A stretch of DNA of 64,000 nt from Yersinia canariae (GCF_009831415.1 NZ_CP043727.1:2170001-2234000); one strand, 5' to 3'; shown: positions 40,499-50,376, counted from the stretch's first letter. Notes: generated from the sequence alone by a model not told the origin. Translations and numbers: made by a program.

Positions 40499-41107
40499 TC
40501 ATTTCTTTGCATCTTCAGCCGCGAGGGCTGCTTTTACTGCCGGGCGTTCAGCCACACGCGCCATAAATTTATCTAAATGGCTACGTTGTTTAATTTCAAG
40601 CTTCAGTGCATTGGCCCAGCGGGTCACGGTAAATAAATAGGCATCAGCCACACTGAATTTTGAGCCTAGCAGATAATCATGCTTTGCTAATTCGCTATCG
40701 ACGTAGCTAAATTGCTTATCCAGGCGCTCGCAGGCAATGGCTTTATATTCATCGGGTGTTTTAGGGTTAAACAGTGGACTGAAACCTTTATGCAATTCAG
40801 TCGCCACGAAGTTTAGCCACTCAATAGCGTGATAGCGCGAAAGGGTGCCTGATGGGGCAATAAGATGGCGATCCGGCACTTTATCTGCCAGATATTGCAC
40901 GATAGCAACCCCTTCAGTGAGCAGGCTACCGTCATCGAGCAACAGCGCAGGGACTTGTCCTTTGGGATTGATGCTTAAATAGTCTTCACCCGTTTCAGTT
41001 TTTTTAGTCGCCAGATCGACGCTTTCAATACTGAAGTCTAATCCCGATTCACGTAATACAATATGTGGGGATAAAGAGCAGGCACCGGGTTTATAGAACA
41101 ATTTCAT
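40499..41107 (-). CDS. gstA: Glutathione S-transferase GstA
   Basis: Beta-class GST of 202 residues with the characteristic Cys10 in [12 protein letters not shown]-terminal thioredoxin fold ([18 protein letters not shown]) and C-terminal helical domain (F-S-V-A-D-A-Y-L-F) are complete. Start at 41107. Protects against electrophiles and oxidants. Position after pdxY matches E. coli. Confidence 0.95.
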   Translation of the reverse strand: MKLFYKPGACSLSPHIVLRESGLDFSIESVDLATKKTETGEDYLSINPKGQVPALLLDDGSLLTEGVAIVQYLADKVPDRHLIAPSGTLSRYHAIEWLNFVATELHKGFSPLFNPKTPDEYKAIACERLDKQFSYVDSELAKHDYLLGSKFSVADAYLFTVTRWANALKLEIKQRSHLDKFMARVAERPAVKAALAAEDAKK

Positions 41108-41211
41108 CACAAACTCCTTAATCAAGTACTGAAAGAAAAAGCTTCTGTAATCCTAAGGCAGGCAGACAAAAAATGCAGCCAGGGCAATGTAATATAATTA
41201 TGCAGTAAGTA

Positions 41212-41241
41212 CCTACAGTGGCGAATTTCCCCCACTGTAGG
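41212..41241. repeat. Inverted repeat upstream of gstA
   Basis: Perfect 10-bp stem CCTACAGTGG/CCACTGTAGG with a 10-base loop, between the DUF3811 gene 3' end and the gstA promoter region. There is no clear T tract in either direction, so it may be an operator or a terminator relic. Confidence 0.5.
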
Positions 41242-41277
41242 CTATCCATGACAATTATCTTAGTCAGTGGAAATCAA

Positions 41278-41541
41278 TTACCGTGGTGGACGTGTGCTGA
41301 TAGAAGCGGACCAGCTAAAGGTGGTGGTGCTTGGTGCTGTTTTTTTGGTTTTTCTTTCTACGCGGGTTAATTTGGCAACTTGTTCGCGGGCGTTCATGAT
41401 TTTTTCTATTGCTTCGTCTTTCACTTTATTTTGTTCTGAGTTAGTTAATGCCCTTCCTATATTTATTCTGGCTTTATCGAGTTGCGTTTTGACATCGCGT
41501 TGCTCACTTTCGGTCATTTCTTTTAATGTCAGCTTTTTCAT
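41278..41541 (-). CDS. DUF3811 protein (YjbD-like)
   Basis: An 87-residue basic, helical protein. The N-terminal E-M-T-E-S-E-Q-R-D-V-K-T-Q-L-D-K-A-R and C-terminal F-S-W-S-A-S-I-S-T-R-P-P-R resemble E. coli YjbD (DUF3811), which has E-M-T-E-R-E-Q-R-E-L-K-T and F-S-W-S-A-N-T-P-T-R. Function is unknown. In E. coli yjbD lies elsewhere in the genome, so the placement beside gstA is a Yersinia arrangement or a relocation. Confidence 0.82.
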   Translation of the reverse strand: MKKLTLKEMTESEQRDVKTQLDKARINIGRALTNSEQNKVKDEAIEKIMNAREQVAKLTRVERKTKKTAPSTTTFSWSASISTRPPR

Positions 41542-41725
41542 TTTTTTTGCCTTGTTTGCATCAGTCTCACACAGTGTACAACCTTATTCTGTGCGGGGAT
41601 GTAAGAGATTGCGATCTGGGCGACATTAATCACGATAAAAGCCTGTTACGGCATTCAAATAGCACATTAGAGGCCCGCTCTCCGCAAAATTACACCGAGA
41701 GCGGATGCAGCAACACGTGACGGTG

Positions 41726-42316
41726 TCACAACAATCGCGAACCGTAACCCCACAGTAAGACGGTCAGGCCAAGAAGTAATTCTAAGACGAGCACCCCGAT
41801 TGCAAATGTGGAGCCGGAGAAGATGAAACCTTCTTGCCGGTCAATATTTAAGAACGTGGGGATGCCCAAATACATCAAGTAACCGGCATAGCAAAGTGCA
41901 ATTACCCCGACCAATAAGCACAACCAGATAATCGGGTAGAGGGCGACAACTCCGGCCAAAAACATCGGTGTGGCGGCATAACCGGCGAATAGAGTACAAC
42001 TTTGCCAACTCGGGCGGCTTTCATAGCGGCGGGCCATCCAATAAATCACACGGCCCATTAGCGCGACGGCGGCCAGAATCAAAACATAGAAAATTGCAGC
42101 AGAATAGAGCGCGGTTAAGGTTGTCAGTTTTATGGTTTGGCCATCACCAAAATTCCAACCGACTTGCGTGGTGCCGATAAACGCACAAATTACCGGAATA
42201 GCAGCCATCAGGAGAATGTGATGCGCGTACATATGGCGTACGCTTTCGCCCTCACGTTTGATCTGCTGTAACTCTTGACCGGGGTGGATCATCAGCCCCC
42301 AAACATGGTTGATCAT
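41726..42316 (-). CDS. yohC: Yip1-family inner-membrane protein YohC
   Basis: Membrane protein of 196 residues with about five helices. N-terminal H-V-W-G-L and the blocks H-H-I-L-L-M-A-A-I-P-V-I-C-A-F-I-G-T-T-Q-V-G-W-N-F-G and Y-L-G-I-P-T-F-L-N-I are close to E. coli YohC. Function is unknown. As with DUF3811, this gene is not between gstA and dtpA in E. coli. Confidence 0.88.
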   Translation of the reverse strand: MINHVWGLMIHPGQELQQIKREGESVRHMYAHHILLMAAIPVICAFIGTTQVGWNFGDGQTIKLTTLTALYSAAIFYVLILAAVALMGRVIYWMARRYESRPSWQSCTLFAGYAATPMFLAGVVALYPIIWLCLLVGVIALCYAGYLMYLGIPTFLNIDRQEGFIFSGSTFAIGVLVLELLLGLTVLLWGYGSRLL

Positions 42317-42542
42317 AAATCACCTCCTACCTGTTATCGACCGCCAACAACAGACCAATATCATCCTGATATGCCCTCAGGATAAGGGTTAACATTGTGC
42401 GGCCTAAGATCAGTATAGTTTATTTTTTGTACACGAATAATGTGAGGAAGTTATCATTATTAAGGCGGGCTATATTTATAGTCTCAGCAAATGTTTAAGA
42501 TAAATGAGTGACTTAATAGCGCTATTTTAATAGGAGTAGGTT

Positions 42543-42899
42543 ATGGGAATTCAGGGAAATGATAGTCGAATCGACAACATAGAGTTTGCCGTCAGTGATA
42601 TTGCCCGCTCGAAAGATTTCTACGGCAAGGTTTTCAATTGGCGTTTTACTGAATATGGGCCGCAATATTGTGAGTTTACTGATGGGCGGCTCACCGGCGG
42701 TTTCACCACCTTGAGCGAGGTTCATCCCAATGGCGGGCCGTTAATCATTCTGTATGCGGATAATTTGGAACAGACGCAAAAACGGTTAGAAGATGCCGGA
42801 GCGACTATCGTGCTGCCAATTTTTGCTTTTCCGGGTGGGCGACGTTTCCACTTTACCGACCCCGATGGGTATCAGTTGGCGGTATGGTCAGATAACTGA
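42543..42899 (+). CDS. VOC-superfamily (glyoxalase/bleomycin-resistance fold) protein
   Basis: A 118-residue protein with paired beta-alpha-beta-beta-beta modules: N-terminal I-D-N-I-E-F-A-V-S-D-I-A-R-S-K-D-F-Y and C-terminal F-H-F-T-D-P-D-G-Y-Q-L-A-V-W. Similar proteins are often metal-binding dioxygenase-like or glyoxalase-like enzymes; the reaction here is unknown. AGGAGTAGGTT precedes the ATG. Convergent with dtpA. Confidence 0.85.
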   Translation: MGIQGNDSRIDNIEFAVSDIARSKDFYGKVFNWRFTEYGPQYCEFTDGRLTGGFTTLSEVHPNGGPLIILYADNLEQTQKRLEDAGATIVLPIFAFPGGRRFHFTDPDGYQLAVWSDN

Positions 42900-42922
42900 T
42901 GGGCGTCAGTGTTAAACAAAAA

Positions 42923-42948
42923 AAAAGCGCTCCCGAAAGAGCGCTTTT
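42923..42948. terminator. Terminator between the VOC gene and dtpA
   Basis: Stem AAAAGCGCTC/GAGCGCTTTT with loop CCGAAA and a run of A on the left. Bidirectional for the convergent genes. Confidence 0.9.
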
Positions 42949-42962
42949 AGCCAACCGAATGT

Positions 42963-44504
42963 TTAAACGGCGGTGGCGGATGGTGCTTTGTTGCTTTCTG
43001 TCGGCGCTAAAGTCATGCGATACAGCTTTGGTGCGGTCAACATCATCAGCACGGCGATGATAGCGGTCACAATACCAATCTGCATAAATACATGGCTATA
43101 GATTGCCAGTGATGCATGGGCGTCGGTGATATCACTCGGTACCGCCGTCAATGCGGCAACTTTACCCGCGATCAGGGCAGCAGCGGCAGTGGTCAGGAAC
43201 CATGACCCCATGATGAAGCCCATTAACCGCTGAGGCACTAACTGCGCAACCATCGCCAGACCCAGACCCGAAATCATCAATTCGCCGATGCTTTGCAGCG
43301 CATAGCTGAGAATCAACCAATTGACGGAAACAATCCCGTGTTCATTGGCGAAGCTTGCACCCCACGGCAGTACCAGGAAGGCTGCGGAACACAGTATCAT
43401 GCCGAAAGCAAACTTGTGCGGCATAGGTAAGCGGTCGCCCATTTTGTTATAGATTGCGGCCAGTATCGGGCTGGCAACCATAATCCAGAATGGGTTCAAT
43501 GCTTGATATTGTTCCGGCTCAAAGGCAATACCAAAGAGAGTATGTTCAACGTTATGAATGGCGAAGAAGTTCAGTGATGTTGGCATTTGGCTGTACAACA
43601 CAAAGAACACGACCGCTTCGAGCATCAACAAGAAGGCCACGATCATTCTGCGGCGAGCGGTGCCGTGCAGTGAAAATGTCTCTTTAGCAAAGATGCAAAT
43701 AATGCCGACGGAAACTAACGCCAGTGCCCAACGGGCCACTATCTGGTTGTGCAGCAACCAGCTCGACAAGGCAATCAGAGCAACGACGCCGACCAATACC
43801 ATCAGCAGTTTTTTAAACTGTAATGGTGCGAAGTCAGGTTTAGAACCTTGATTTTTCACCCATTTACGGCAGAACCAGAAGTTCACCAAGGTGATCAGCA
43901 TCCCGACAACACTCAGTGAGAATGCCACACTCCAGCCATATTTCACTGCCAACCATGGGGTCGCCAGCATAGAGAAGAACGAACCGATATTGACGGACAT
44001 ATAGTACATAGTGAATGCACCGTCCAAACGCGGGTCGTCTTTGTTATAGCAGGTTGAAAGCAGGGACGACGGGTTGGCTTTGAACAAACCATTACCCACG
44101 GCAATAGTTGCCATGCCCAGATAAACCCAGAAAATGTCATGGCCGGAGTAGGCAATCATGGCATAACCGACTGCTAGCGTCAGTGCGCCCAGCACAATGA
44201 CACGTTTTGCACCGAGGACTTTATCTCCTAACCAGCCACCGATGGCAACAAAACCATAGACCAGGGCGCTGAAAGAGGAGAACAAAGTGATTGAATCGGC
44301 TTCGCTCATCCCAAGCATTTTTACCAGATAAACGGCCATGATCCCTTGTAGGCCGTAATAACCAAACCGCTCCCAAAGCTCGATAGAGAAAATCAGGTAA
44401 AACGCCTTCGGTTGCTTGAATGCATTCAGGCTGATTTCGGGTTGGCTGTTATTGGGTGGTTGCTGATTGTTGTTTGCTGTTGACACGGAAACCTCTGTTT
44501 TCAC
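42963..44504 (-). CDS. dtpA: Proton-dependent di/tripeptide transporter DtpA (TppB)
   Basis: POT-family transporter of 513 residues with 14 membrane helices. The proton-coupling E-x-x-E-R motif is in [10 protein letters not shown], and family segments [12 protein letters not shown] and [12 protein letters not shown] are present. The N terminus carries an Asn/Gln/Pro-rich stretch before L-N-A-F-K-Q-P-K; a start seven codons in (GTG) would mimic the E. coli M-S-T-A-N start, so the exact start is unsure. E. coli dtpA follows gstA directly. Confidence 0.94.
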   Translation of the reverse strand: MKTEVSVSTANNNQQPPNNSQPEISLNAFKQPKAFYLIFSIELWERFGYYGLQGIMAVYLVKMLGMSEADSITLFSSFSALVYGFVAIGGWLGDKVLGAKRVIVLGALTLAVGYAMIAYSGHDIFWVYLGMATIAVGNGLFKANPSSLLSTCYNKDDPRLDGAFTMYYMSVNIGSFFSMLATPWLAVKYGWSVAFSLSVVGMLITLVNFWFCRKWVKNQGSKPDFAPLQFKKLLMVLVGVVALIALSSWLLHNQIVARWALALVSVGIICIFAKETFSLHGTARRRMIVAFLLMLEAVVFFVLYSQMPTSLNFFAIHNVEHTLFGIAFEPEQYQALNPFWIMVASPILAAIYNKMGDRLPMPHKFAFGMILCSAAFLVLPWGASFANEHGIVSVNWLILSYALQSIGELMISGLGLAMVAQLVPQRLMGFIMGSWFLTTAAAALIAGKVAALTAVPSDITDAHASLAIYSHVFMQIGIVTAIIAVLMMLTAPKLYRMTLAPTESNKAPSATAV

Positions 44505-45023
44505 TACCTGACATAAATGACAGGAAAGACAAAAGTGAATGCACGAAATGGCATCCTTTTGCGTTGTTATAAGATGTTTAGCGGCGGTTAATGTTCACTA
44601 TCTTTGTCAGCGAGACAAGTCTTTTGTAATGTTCTGTTACATATATCCTTGTCAGCGCGATAAGACTATGTTGCAAATGTTATGCAGTATTAACGTTTAT
44701 GTTTTAGCTGTTTGGCGAATTTTTGTTTTGATTAAAAGCTGAACTGATTTTGTTTAGGGATATATTCTGCTATTTGGCTATTTTATGGTTCATATCGTTA
44801 TATGTATGTGAATAACCAAATCAATATTGTGCTTATTATGAAAAGTCTGAAATTATCCAAAATCTGATTAAATGTTAACCAGTCAAAAGGCTGCATCTAA
44901 CAGTGAACTGAGATCTGGATCAGAGAGTTGTGTAAATTTTTAGCCGGAAAAGGCCTCTACTGCAAAACATCTATCAGGGGCACAATGGTATACTGATGAA
45001 ATCATGAAAATCTGAGATTGTGT
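44505..45023. other. Long leader/promoter region between dtpA and a LysR gene
   Basis: About 520 A/T-rich bases, divergent promoters of dtpA and the LysR gene. A pair of ~22-base imperfect direct repeats 45 bases apart lies at 44603-44670 (listed). No nth-rsx genes, which follow dtpA in E. coli, are found, so synteny with E. coli breaks here. Confidence 0.5.
44603..44670. repeat. Imperfect 45-bp tandem unit upstream of dtpA
   Basis: TTTGTCAGCGAGACAAGTCT at 44603-44622 recurs as CTTGTCAGCGCGATAAGACT at 44648-44667, a 45-base period. Could be paired regulator sites for dtpA or a short duplication. Confidence 0.55.
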
Positions 45024-45929
45024 ATGGATATCAAGCAGCTTATCTATCTCTGTAATTTAGAGCGCGAGCGGCACTTTGGCCGCGCGGCTGAAGCCAGCTT
45101 TGTGAGTCAGCCGACATTGTCGATGCGCTTAAAGAATCTGGAGCGGGAGTTGGGTGTTGCTCTGATAAACCGTGGCAATAATTTTGAAGGATTTACCGCG
45201 GAAGGCGAACGTGTTTTGGCGTGGGCCAGAGAAATTGTCTCTGTCTATCAAGGGTTAAAACTGGAAGTCGAATCCCTAAAAAATGGTTTGAATGGCACAC
45301 TGCGTATCGGCGTGGTGCCACAATGCAGTATCTCATTGGCTCGGCTGCTGAAAAGTGCCAGCGAGCGCTATCCGCAGTTGGACTATCGGGTCTCCGTGTT
45401 AAGTGCTGATCAGTTACTGGCGGCGTTGACGGGGCATTCAGTTGATGTGGGAATGGGTTTTTTTGAATTAGCGACATTGAATGAGCTGCATTTTCAAGCC
45501 CAACCACTGGTTGATCGCGGGGTCGATGTGGTTTTCCACCCGGAACATTTCCCGCAATTGATAGGCACCGAGCCGTTAACACTGTCTCAAGTTGTCGAAT
45601 TACCCCTTTGTTTGGCGGAACCTAGCCGCTATTTTCGCCGTTATCTGGATAATAGCTTTCGCGACGCCGGTCTGTCATTGCATGCTCGGCTGGAAAGCAC
45701 GTCTATATTTCAGTTGCTGCAAGGGGTCTTTGTCGGGCTGGGCTGCGGCCTGTTCCCGCAGGGCAGTTTGCTGGAGGACATGTCCCCGGCGTTGCAGCGA
45801 AGGCCATTGATTATTCCTAAGATGAGCCGCCATGCGGCGGTGGTGGTTGCTGAACCAGGGCGGGTGACGCCGCTGGCCCAGCACTTCTTTGATGTCACTC
45901 AGGAGTGGCTAACTTCCCACGAGGCGTGA
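45024..45929 (+). CDS. LysR-family transcriptional regulator
   Basis: LysR regulator of 301 residues. The winged helix M-D-I-K-Q-L-I-Y-L-C-N-L-E-R-E-R-H-F-G-R-A-A is at the N terminus, followed by the co-inducer domain (L-R-I-G-V-V-P-Q-C-S-I). The ATG at 45024 is preferred over an in-frame TTG two codons earlier. It is convergent with the CMD-domain gene 21 bases away, and may regulate it or dtpA; no direct evidence. Specific orthologue not recognised. Confidence 0.88.
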   Translation: MDIKQLIYLCNLERERHFGRAAEASFVSQPTLSMRLKNLERELGVALINRGNNFEGFTAEGERVLAWAREIVSVYQGLKLEVESLKNGLNGTLRIGVVPQCSISLARLLKSASERYPQLDYRVSVLSADQLLAALTGHSVDVGMGFFELATLNELHFQAQPLVDRGVDVVFHPEHFPQLIGTEPLTLSQVVELPLCLAEPSRYFRRYLDNSFRDAGLSLHARLESTSIFQLLQGVFVGLGCGLFPQGSLLEDMSPALQRRPLIIPKMSRHAAVVVAEPGRVTPLAQHFFDVTQEWLTSHEA

Positions 45930-45950
45930 TGATTGGCATGGTTGCCGCCA

Positions 45951-47153
45951 TCAAACAGTTTGCCCTAAAGTGTGGCGCAGGCGGTTAGCCCATCCCGCCG
46001 AGGCGACATAGAAGATAATACTGAGTATTTGCGTATCACTGAGGCCAATAGTCTGTAGCGGCGTAATATGCTGATGGCTAAAGCGCTCTGGGCCACGAGT
46101 CAGTTCGGCTGCGAGCGAGATAAGCGGGTGGATATTGTGTTCCTTGGACTGTATTGCCAGGGCACTGTCAATCCCTGACGGTAGCGCGGCTAATAACGCG
46201 GTATTTCCTGTCAGTTGAAGCAAATTATGCTGATGGTTTGCCTGGCAGTAGCGGCTGCCGTTGATTTGGGCACTCACCAGTGACACTAACTCCAGCCAAT
46301 CAGACGGGACTCGCGGGCGGCTATACAGCCGGGTGATAATCGCGCTATAGGGTTGAAAACTCTGTTGATTGTGCGCCAGTAGCTGGTTGAGTGTTACCGC
46401 AGTATCCGCCGTGGAGTCTGATTCTGTCATCGGCTCGTTTTCCGCCAGTGAGGGCAGCCAACCTTGCCATTGCGGCTTTCCTTCCGGTAACGGGGCTGAC
46501 TGCGCATCCTCCATACGAGGGAAACCGGGCAGCATAACGGTCGGATAGCCCGCCTGAGCAGCAACCCCCGCGACCACTCGGGCCTGAAATCCAACAAAAC
46601 CAATTATCTGCGATAAAACAATAATGTCTGCATCCGTAAGCCCCACTTCAGCCAATTGCTGTAGCGCATGCCGGTCAATTAATGTCGGCTGGCTGGCGAG
46701 TTGGCGTGCATATTGGGTGATTTGTGTGAGCCGGATATTACTTTCGCGCGAAGCATCAGGGCTGGAAAGCGGTGTGAGGCGAGCAGCATAGTGGCTGCAT
46801 AAGCGCTGAACCCCGGTCACCTGTGCGACAGTTAATGCACTGCTTAATCTGTCATAAAGAGAAAATGTATTTTCACGATTGAGTTCAACAACCGGCGGGA
46901 AAAGCGCCTGATACATGACATCTGAAGCAGATAACATCGCGCCATGGTGTTGTAAGGTGTCATTTAATGCTGTGGGAATATCATTCGCTAAGCCAAGCAG
47001 AAAAATACCCTGTTCGATAATATTTCCTCCCTGATAGGTATTATCACTATTCACCGCATCAATTGCGCCAGCAATATGTGTTGCCAAGACCCGGCCACTG
47101 CGCTGAGTTTCATGATACCAATGAGCATTGTTTTGCTGTCTAAATTGCACCAT
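45951..47153 (-). CDS. Double carboxymuconolactone-decarboxylase/AhpD-like protein
   Basis: A 400-residue protein with two helical CMD/AhpD-like halves. The first (~10-205) has L-T-D-A-D-I-I-V-L-S-Q-I-I-G-F-V-G-F-Q-A-R-V-V-A-G and no cysteine pair. The second (~255-395) has S-A-Q-I-N-G-S-R-Y-C-Q-A-N-H-Q-H, in which the AhpD C-x-x-C-x-x-x-H has lost its first Cys (Ser). The layout fits a fusion of the two CMD proteins that are usually separate neighbours (Avi_7169/Avi_7170 types). Likely peroxidase- or decarboxylase-related; reaction unknown. ACGGAGGTCACT precedes the ATG at 47153. Confidence 0.8.
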   Translation of the reverse strand: MVQFRQQNNAHWYHETQRSGRVLATHIAGAIDAVNSDNTYQGGNIIEQGIFLLGLANDIPTALNDTLQHHGAMLSASDVMYQALFPPVVELNRENTFSLYDRLSSALTVAQVTGVQRLCSHYAARLTPLSSPDASRESNIRLTQITQYARQLASQPTLIDRHALQQLAEVGLTDADIIVLSQIIGFVGFQARVVAGVAAQAGYPTVMLPGFPRMEDAQSAPLPEGKPQWQGWLPSLAENEPMTESDSTADTAVTLNQLLAHNQQSFQPYSAIITRLYSRPRVPSDWLELVSLVSAQINGSRYCQANHQHNLLQLTGNTALLAALPSGIDSALAIQSKEHNIHPLISLAAELTRGPERFSHQHITPLQTIGLSDTQILSIIFYVASAGWANRLRHTLGQTV

Positions 47154-47397
47154 AGTGACCTCCGTTAGGGGCAGCAACACGCCAAAGTTAAAGGTGGGTG
47201 AGTCACCGCCGCCCCATTCGATAGGTGCGGATGAATAATGATAAAGAGGGCGGATATTGCGGTATCTGGCAGGGAGTTATGCAAAGTGTGAGGTATCAGC
47301 ATCGGCGAGATATCCTGTTGTTTTATGGAATGAACACAGTGGATATCATTGCTGATTGAGTTTACGAGATAAAATAATGTTAAACCATAATCCATAA

Positions 47398-47652
47398 CTA
47401 AAAGTAATAACATATTATTATATATAACAAAAATGTTGTTACGTTAGCGAATAATTGGCTAAAGCCGCCATCGACATGCAGAATTTCCCCGGTCATTCCT
47501 GCGGCCAAATCTGAACACAAAAACGCAGTCGGGTTGCCGATATCCTCAATAGTGACGGTGCGGCGAATGGGGTGACATTCTTGCGCGACGTCACAGGGGA
47601 AAATCAGTTTGCAGCCTAATGTGGCTGCAAATTTAACCGAGGATATAATCAC
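47398..47652 (-). pseudogene. fabI: Internally deleted fabI remnant (enoyl-ACP reductase)
   Basis: An 84-codon ORF joins two separate pieces of FabI in frame. [19 protein letters not shown] matches the region around residues 50-68, and [27 protein letters not shown] then [10 protein letters not shown] matches ~200-250. The catalytic middle, including the Tyr-x6-Lys region, and the N-terminal nucleotide site are missing. E. coli fabI lies immediately after sapF, as here. Yersinia are known to use FabV, which makes loss of FabI tolerable. Confidence 0.85.
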
Positions 47653-47678
47653 CGAACTTCATTCATCAAGTGAATTGG

Positions 47679-48494
47679 TTAGAAGTTAGCACTATCCCGA
47701 CGCCAGGCATCTGCGGTTAATGCCTCACCAAAATGGCTGGAAATCAATCGCTTGGTCAGATCATGCAATGGCGACGCGAGGACTTCTGCGGTACTGCCGC
47801 GCTCCACAACTTCACCTTGGTGCATCACAATCACTTGGTCACTGATATGCTTCATCATTCCTAAATGTTGGGTGACATAAATATAGGATATGCCGTGTTT
47901 TTCCTGTAATTCCAGCATCAGATTGATAATCTGTGAGCGCATGGACATATCCAGCGACGCCAAAGCTTCATCGGCAACAATGACTTTGGGTTGCAGGATT
48001 AACGCCCTTGCCAGCGCAATACGCTGCTTCTGGCCGGAGGCCAACATATGAGGATAATAATTCGCGTGGTCGGGCAATAACCCCACTTGCCGTAAAGTCT
48101 GGTAGATCCGCTGTTCACGCGCGGCGGCATCTAAATCGGTGTTCAGCTTTAGCGGCGCATCTAACAGTTGACCAATACGCTGACGCGGGTTGAGCGACGT
48201 GCTGGGGTCCTGGAAAATCATCCGAATGCGTTGGCTGCGATAAGCATAATCACCATAGACCAGGCGATGGTCATCAATGAGCAATTCGCCGTCAGTCGGT
48301 TCAATCATGCCCGACAACATTTTGGCCAACGTGGATTTACCCGAGCCATTCTCACCAATAACCGCCAGCGTTTGCCCCTCCCGTAAGGTGAAGCTGACCG
48401 ACTTAACCGCCTCCACATGTTGACGACGAAACAAGCCGGTGCGATAGCGGAAGGTTTTGCTCAGATTACGGACTTCGAGCAGTGTCTCGGCCAT
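47679..48494 (-). CDS. sapF: ABC transporter ATPase SapF
   Basis: ATPase of 271 residues in the peptide-type SapABCDF transporter. Walker A is G-E-N-G-S-G-K-S-T, the signature region is M-L-A-S-G-Q-K-Q-R, and Walker B is V-I-V-A-D-E-A-L-A-S-L-D. Sap confers resistance to antimicrobial peptides in Salmonella and affects potassium uptake; in E. coli it is also linked to putrescine export. Last gene, overlapping sapD by one base. Confidence 0.96.
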   Translation of the reverse strand: MAETLLEVRNLSKTFRYRTGLFRRQHVEAVKSVSFTLREGQTLAVIGENGSGKSTLAKMLSGMIEPTDGELLIDDHRLVYGDYAYRSQRIRMIFQDPSTSLNPRQRIGQLLDAPLKLNTDLDAAAREQRIYQTLRQVGLLPDHANYYPHMLASGQKQRIALARALILQPKVIVADEALASLDMSMRSQIINLMLELQEKHGISYIYVTQHLGMMKHISDQVIVMHQGEVVERGSTAEVLASPLHDLTKRLISSHFGEALTADAWRRDSANF

Positions 48495-49486
48495 TATTGC
48501 TCCTCCAGATTTAAGGGGAAGTGGCAGGCAAAGGCATGATTTTTCACCAATCGCAAGCGCGGTGTTTCAATACAGGTTTTCTGTGCATAGGGGCAGCGAG
48601 GGCCGAGACGGCAGCCAATGGGCAAGTGTTCCAGTGACGGAATCGCCCCCGGCAATGCATTCAGCCGACTTTTATGCGGTAACGAGCGGCCAAAGTCGGG
48701 CATCGCCCGGATCAGCGCCTGAGTATATGGGTGGTGTGGCGAGGCCAGCAGATCTTCACAAACCGCACTTTCGACGGTTTGGCCGCAATACAGCACATTA
48801 ATCCGGTTGGCCCACTTACTCATCATCTGCAAATCATGGCTGATGAGCAAAATAGTGGTGTTGTTATTCTGATTAAGCCGTGCCAGCAAGCGGAAAATTT
48901 GTGCTTGAGTGGTGGGCTCCATGGCGTTGGTTGGTTCATCGGCAATCAATAACCGGGGCTGATTTGCCAGCGCGATAGCAATCATGACTTTTTGGCATTC
49001 GCCTTCGGTCAGTTCATAGGGGTAGCTGCGCATAATGTCTTTATGGTCTTTAATTCCCACCCGATGCAGCAACTCAATAGCCCGACGTTTCCGCCAATGA
49101 AATCGCTGCCACCAGCGGCCTTTATAAGTCCATCCGGGGATGGCTTGCATCAGTTGCTGGCCAATGCTCTCTGATGGGTCCAGACAGGATTGCGGCTCTT
49201 GAAAAATCATCGAAATATTATGGCCGATCACCTTACGCCGCTCGCGCGGAGTTAATTGTAATAGGTCAATATCATTAAAACGAAAACGGTCAGCAGTAAT
49301 ACGCCAATTGTCTTTACTGACTCCGCAGATTGCTTTGGCAATCAAACTCTTACCAGAGCCGGACTCACCCACCAACCCACGAACTTCGCCTTCTGTCAGG
49401 GTAATACTGATGCGGTCAACCGCTTTGACCATCCCCTCAGCAGTCATAAATTCAATGGTGAGATTACGAATATCAAGTAACGGCAT
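48494..49486 (-). CDS. sapD: ABC transporter ATPase SapD
   Basis: ATPase of 330 residues, OppD-like. Walker A is [12 protein letters not shown]; the signature is atypical (L-T-E-G-E-C-Q-K-V) and Walker B is [13 protein letters not shown]-terminal [15 protein letters not shown] is the oligopeptide-transporter cysteine motif. Implicated in Trk potassium uptake. Overlaps sapC by one base. Confidence 0.96.
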   Translation of the reverse strand: MPLLDIRNLTIEFMTAEGMVKAVDRISITLTEGEVRGLVGESGSGKSLIAKAICGVSKDNWRITADRFRFNDIDLLQLTPRERRKVIGHNISMIFQEPQSCLDPSESIGQQLMQAIPGWTYKGRWWQRFHWRKRRAIELLHRVGIKDHKDIMRSYPYELTEGECQKVMIAIALANQPRLLIADEPTNAMEPTTQAQIFRLLARLNQNNNTTILLISHDLQMMSKWANRINVLYCGQTVESAVCEDLLASPHHPYTQALIRAMPDFGRSLPHKSRLNALPGAIPSLEHLPIGCRLGPRCPYAQKTCIETPRLRLVKNHAFACHFPLNLEEQ

Positions 49487-50376
49487 TATTCCACCCCCGC
49501 ATTAATAGCCCGGCGCATACCATCACCTAACAGGTTAACTGACAACACACTGACCAAAATTGCGCCGCCGGGCAGCATCACGGTCCACGGCGCGACATAC
49601 ACTAAATCCAGTGAATCTCCGAGCATTGCGCCCCATTCTGGTGAGGGCAGTTGTGCGCCCAAATCAAGAAAGCCCAATGCAGCAATATCCAAAATAGCCA
49701 TTGAAAGCGCGCGAGTGAACTCAGTGACCAACACCGCCGCAATATTGGGGAAAATAGCATAGGCCAAAATATGCGGAGTGGACGCCCCATCCAGACGGGC
49801 GGCAATCACATATTCTTTATCTAACTCATCATGCACGGCGCTATAAATGGTGCGCACCATGCGAGGTAAAAGCGCCAGCCAGACGGCGAACATGGCGTGT
49901 TCTAAACTGGGGCCGACAAAGGCCACGACAATGATGGCCAGCAACAGTGATGGGATTGAGAGTAATGTATCCAGCACATGATTAAGAATGGCTGAACGAA
50001 AACCATGAGTGATACCGGCAAAGACCCCTAAAACGACGCCACACAGCGCGGCTGCCACGGTGACCAGTAACGCCGAACCATAAGTGGATGCGGTGCCAGC
50101 CAATAAGCGGCTTAAAATATCGCGCCCTAAGTCATCCGTGCCCAGAAAGAAAGAAACATTGCCGTAACGCGACCAAGAGGGCGGTAACAATTGATAGCCC
50201 AAAAACTGTTGGTCGAGGGCATAAGGGGCCAATGTGCTGCCCAGCACACACAGCACTAATAACCCCAGAACACCGTAAAACCCCACCATCGCCAGGCCAT
50301 CAGCATAGAAAAGCCGCCAGGTATACAGCAGCGGGCTGGGCATTTTCTTCTCGCGGTAGACATTATCGAATGGCAT
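49486..50376 (-). CDS. sapC: ABC transporter permease SapC
   Basis: Inner-membrane permease of 296 residues with about six helices. N-terminal [11 protein letters not shown] is like E. coli M-P-Y-D-S-V-Y-S-E-K. The EAA-loop region [12 protein letters not shown] is present. Start overlaps sapB by 14 bases. Confidence 0.96.
   Translation of the reverse strand: MPFDNVYREKKMPSPLLYTWRLFYADGLAMVGFYGVLGLLVLCVLGSTLAPYALDQQFLGYQLLPPSWSRYGNVSFFLGTDDLGRDILSRLLAGTASTYGSALLVTVAAALCGVVLGVFAGITHGFRSAILNHVLDTLLSIPSLLLAIIVVAFVGPSLEHAMFAVWLALLPRMVRTIYSAVHDELDKEYVIAARLDGASTPHILAYAIFPNIAAVLVTEFTRALSMAILDIAALGFLDLGAQLPSPEWGAMLGDSLDLVYVAPWTVMLPGGAILVSVLSVNLLGDGMRRAINAGVE

Noticed and set aside
44539..44742. 67-codon plus-strand ORF upstream of the LysR gene
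   Set aside because: Its repeated C-Q-R-D-K peptide only reflects the 45-base DNA repeats; there is no ribosome site or known homologue.
47398..47652. Short functional SDR gene
   Set aside because: It lacks the nucleotide-binding and catalytic parts and joins two distant FabI segments, so it is a remnant.
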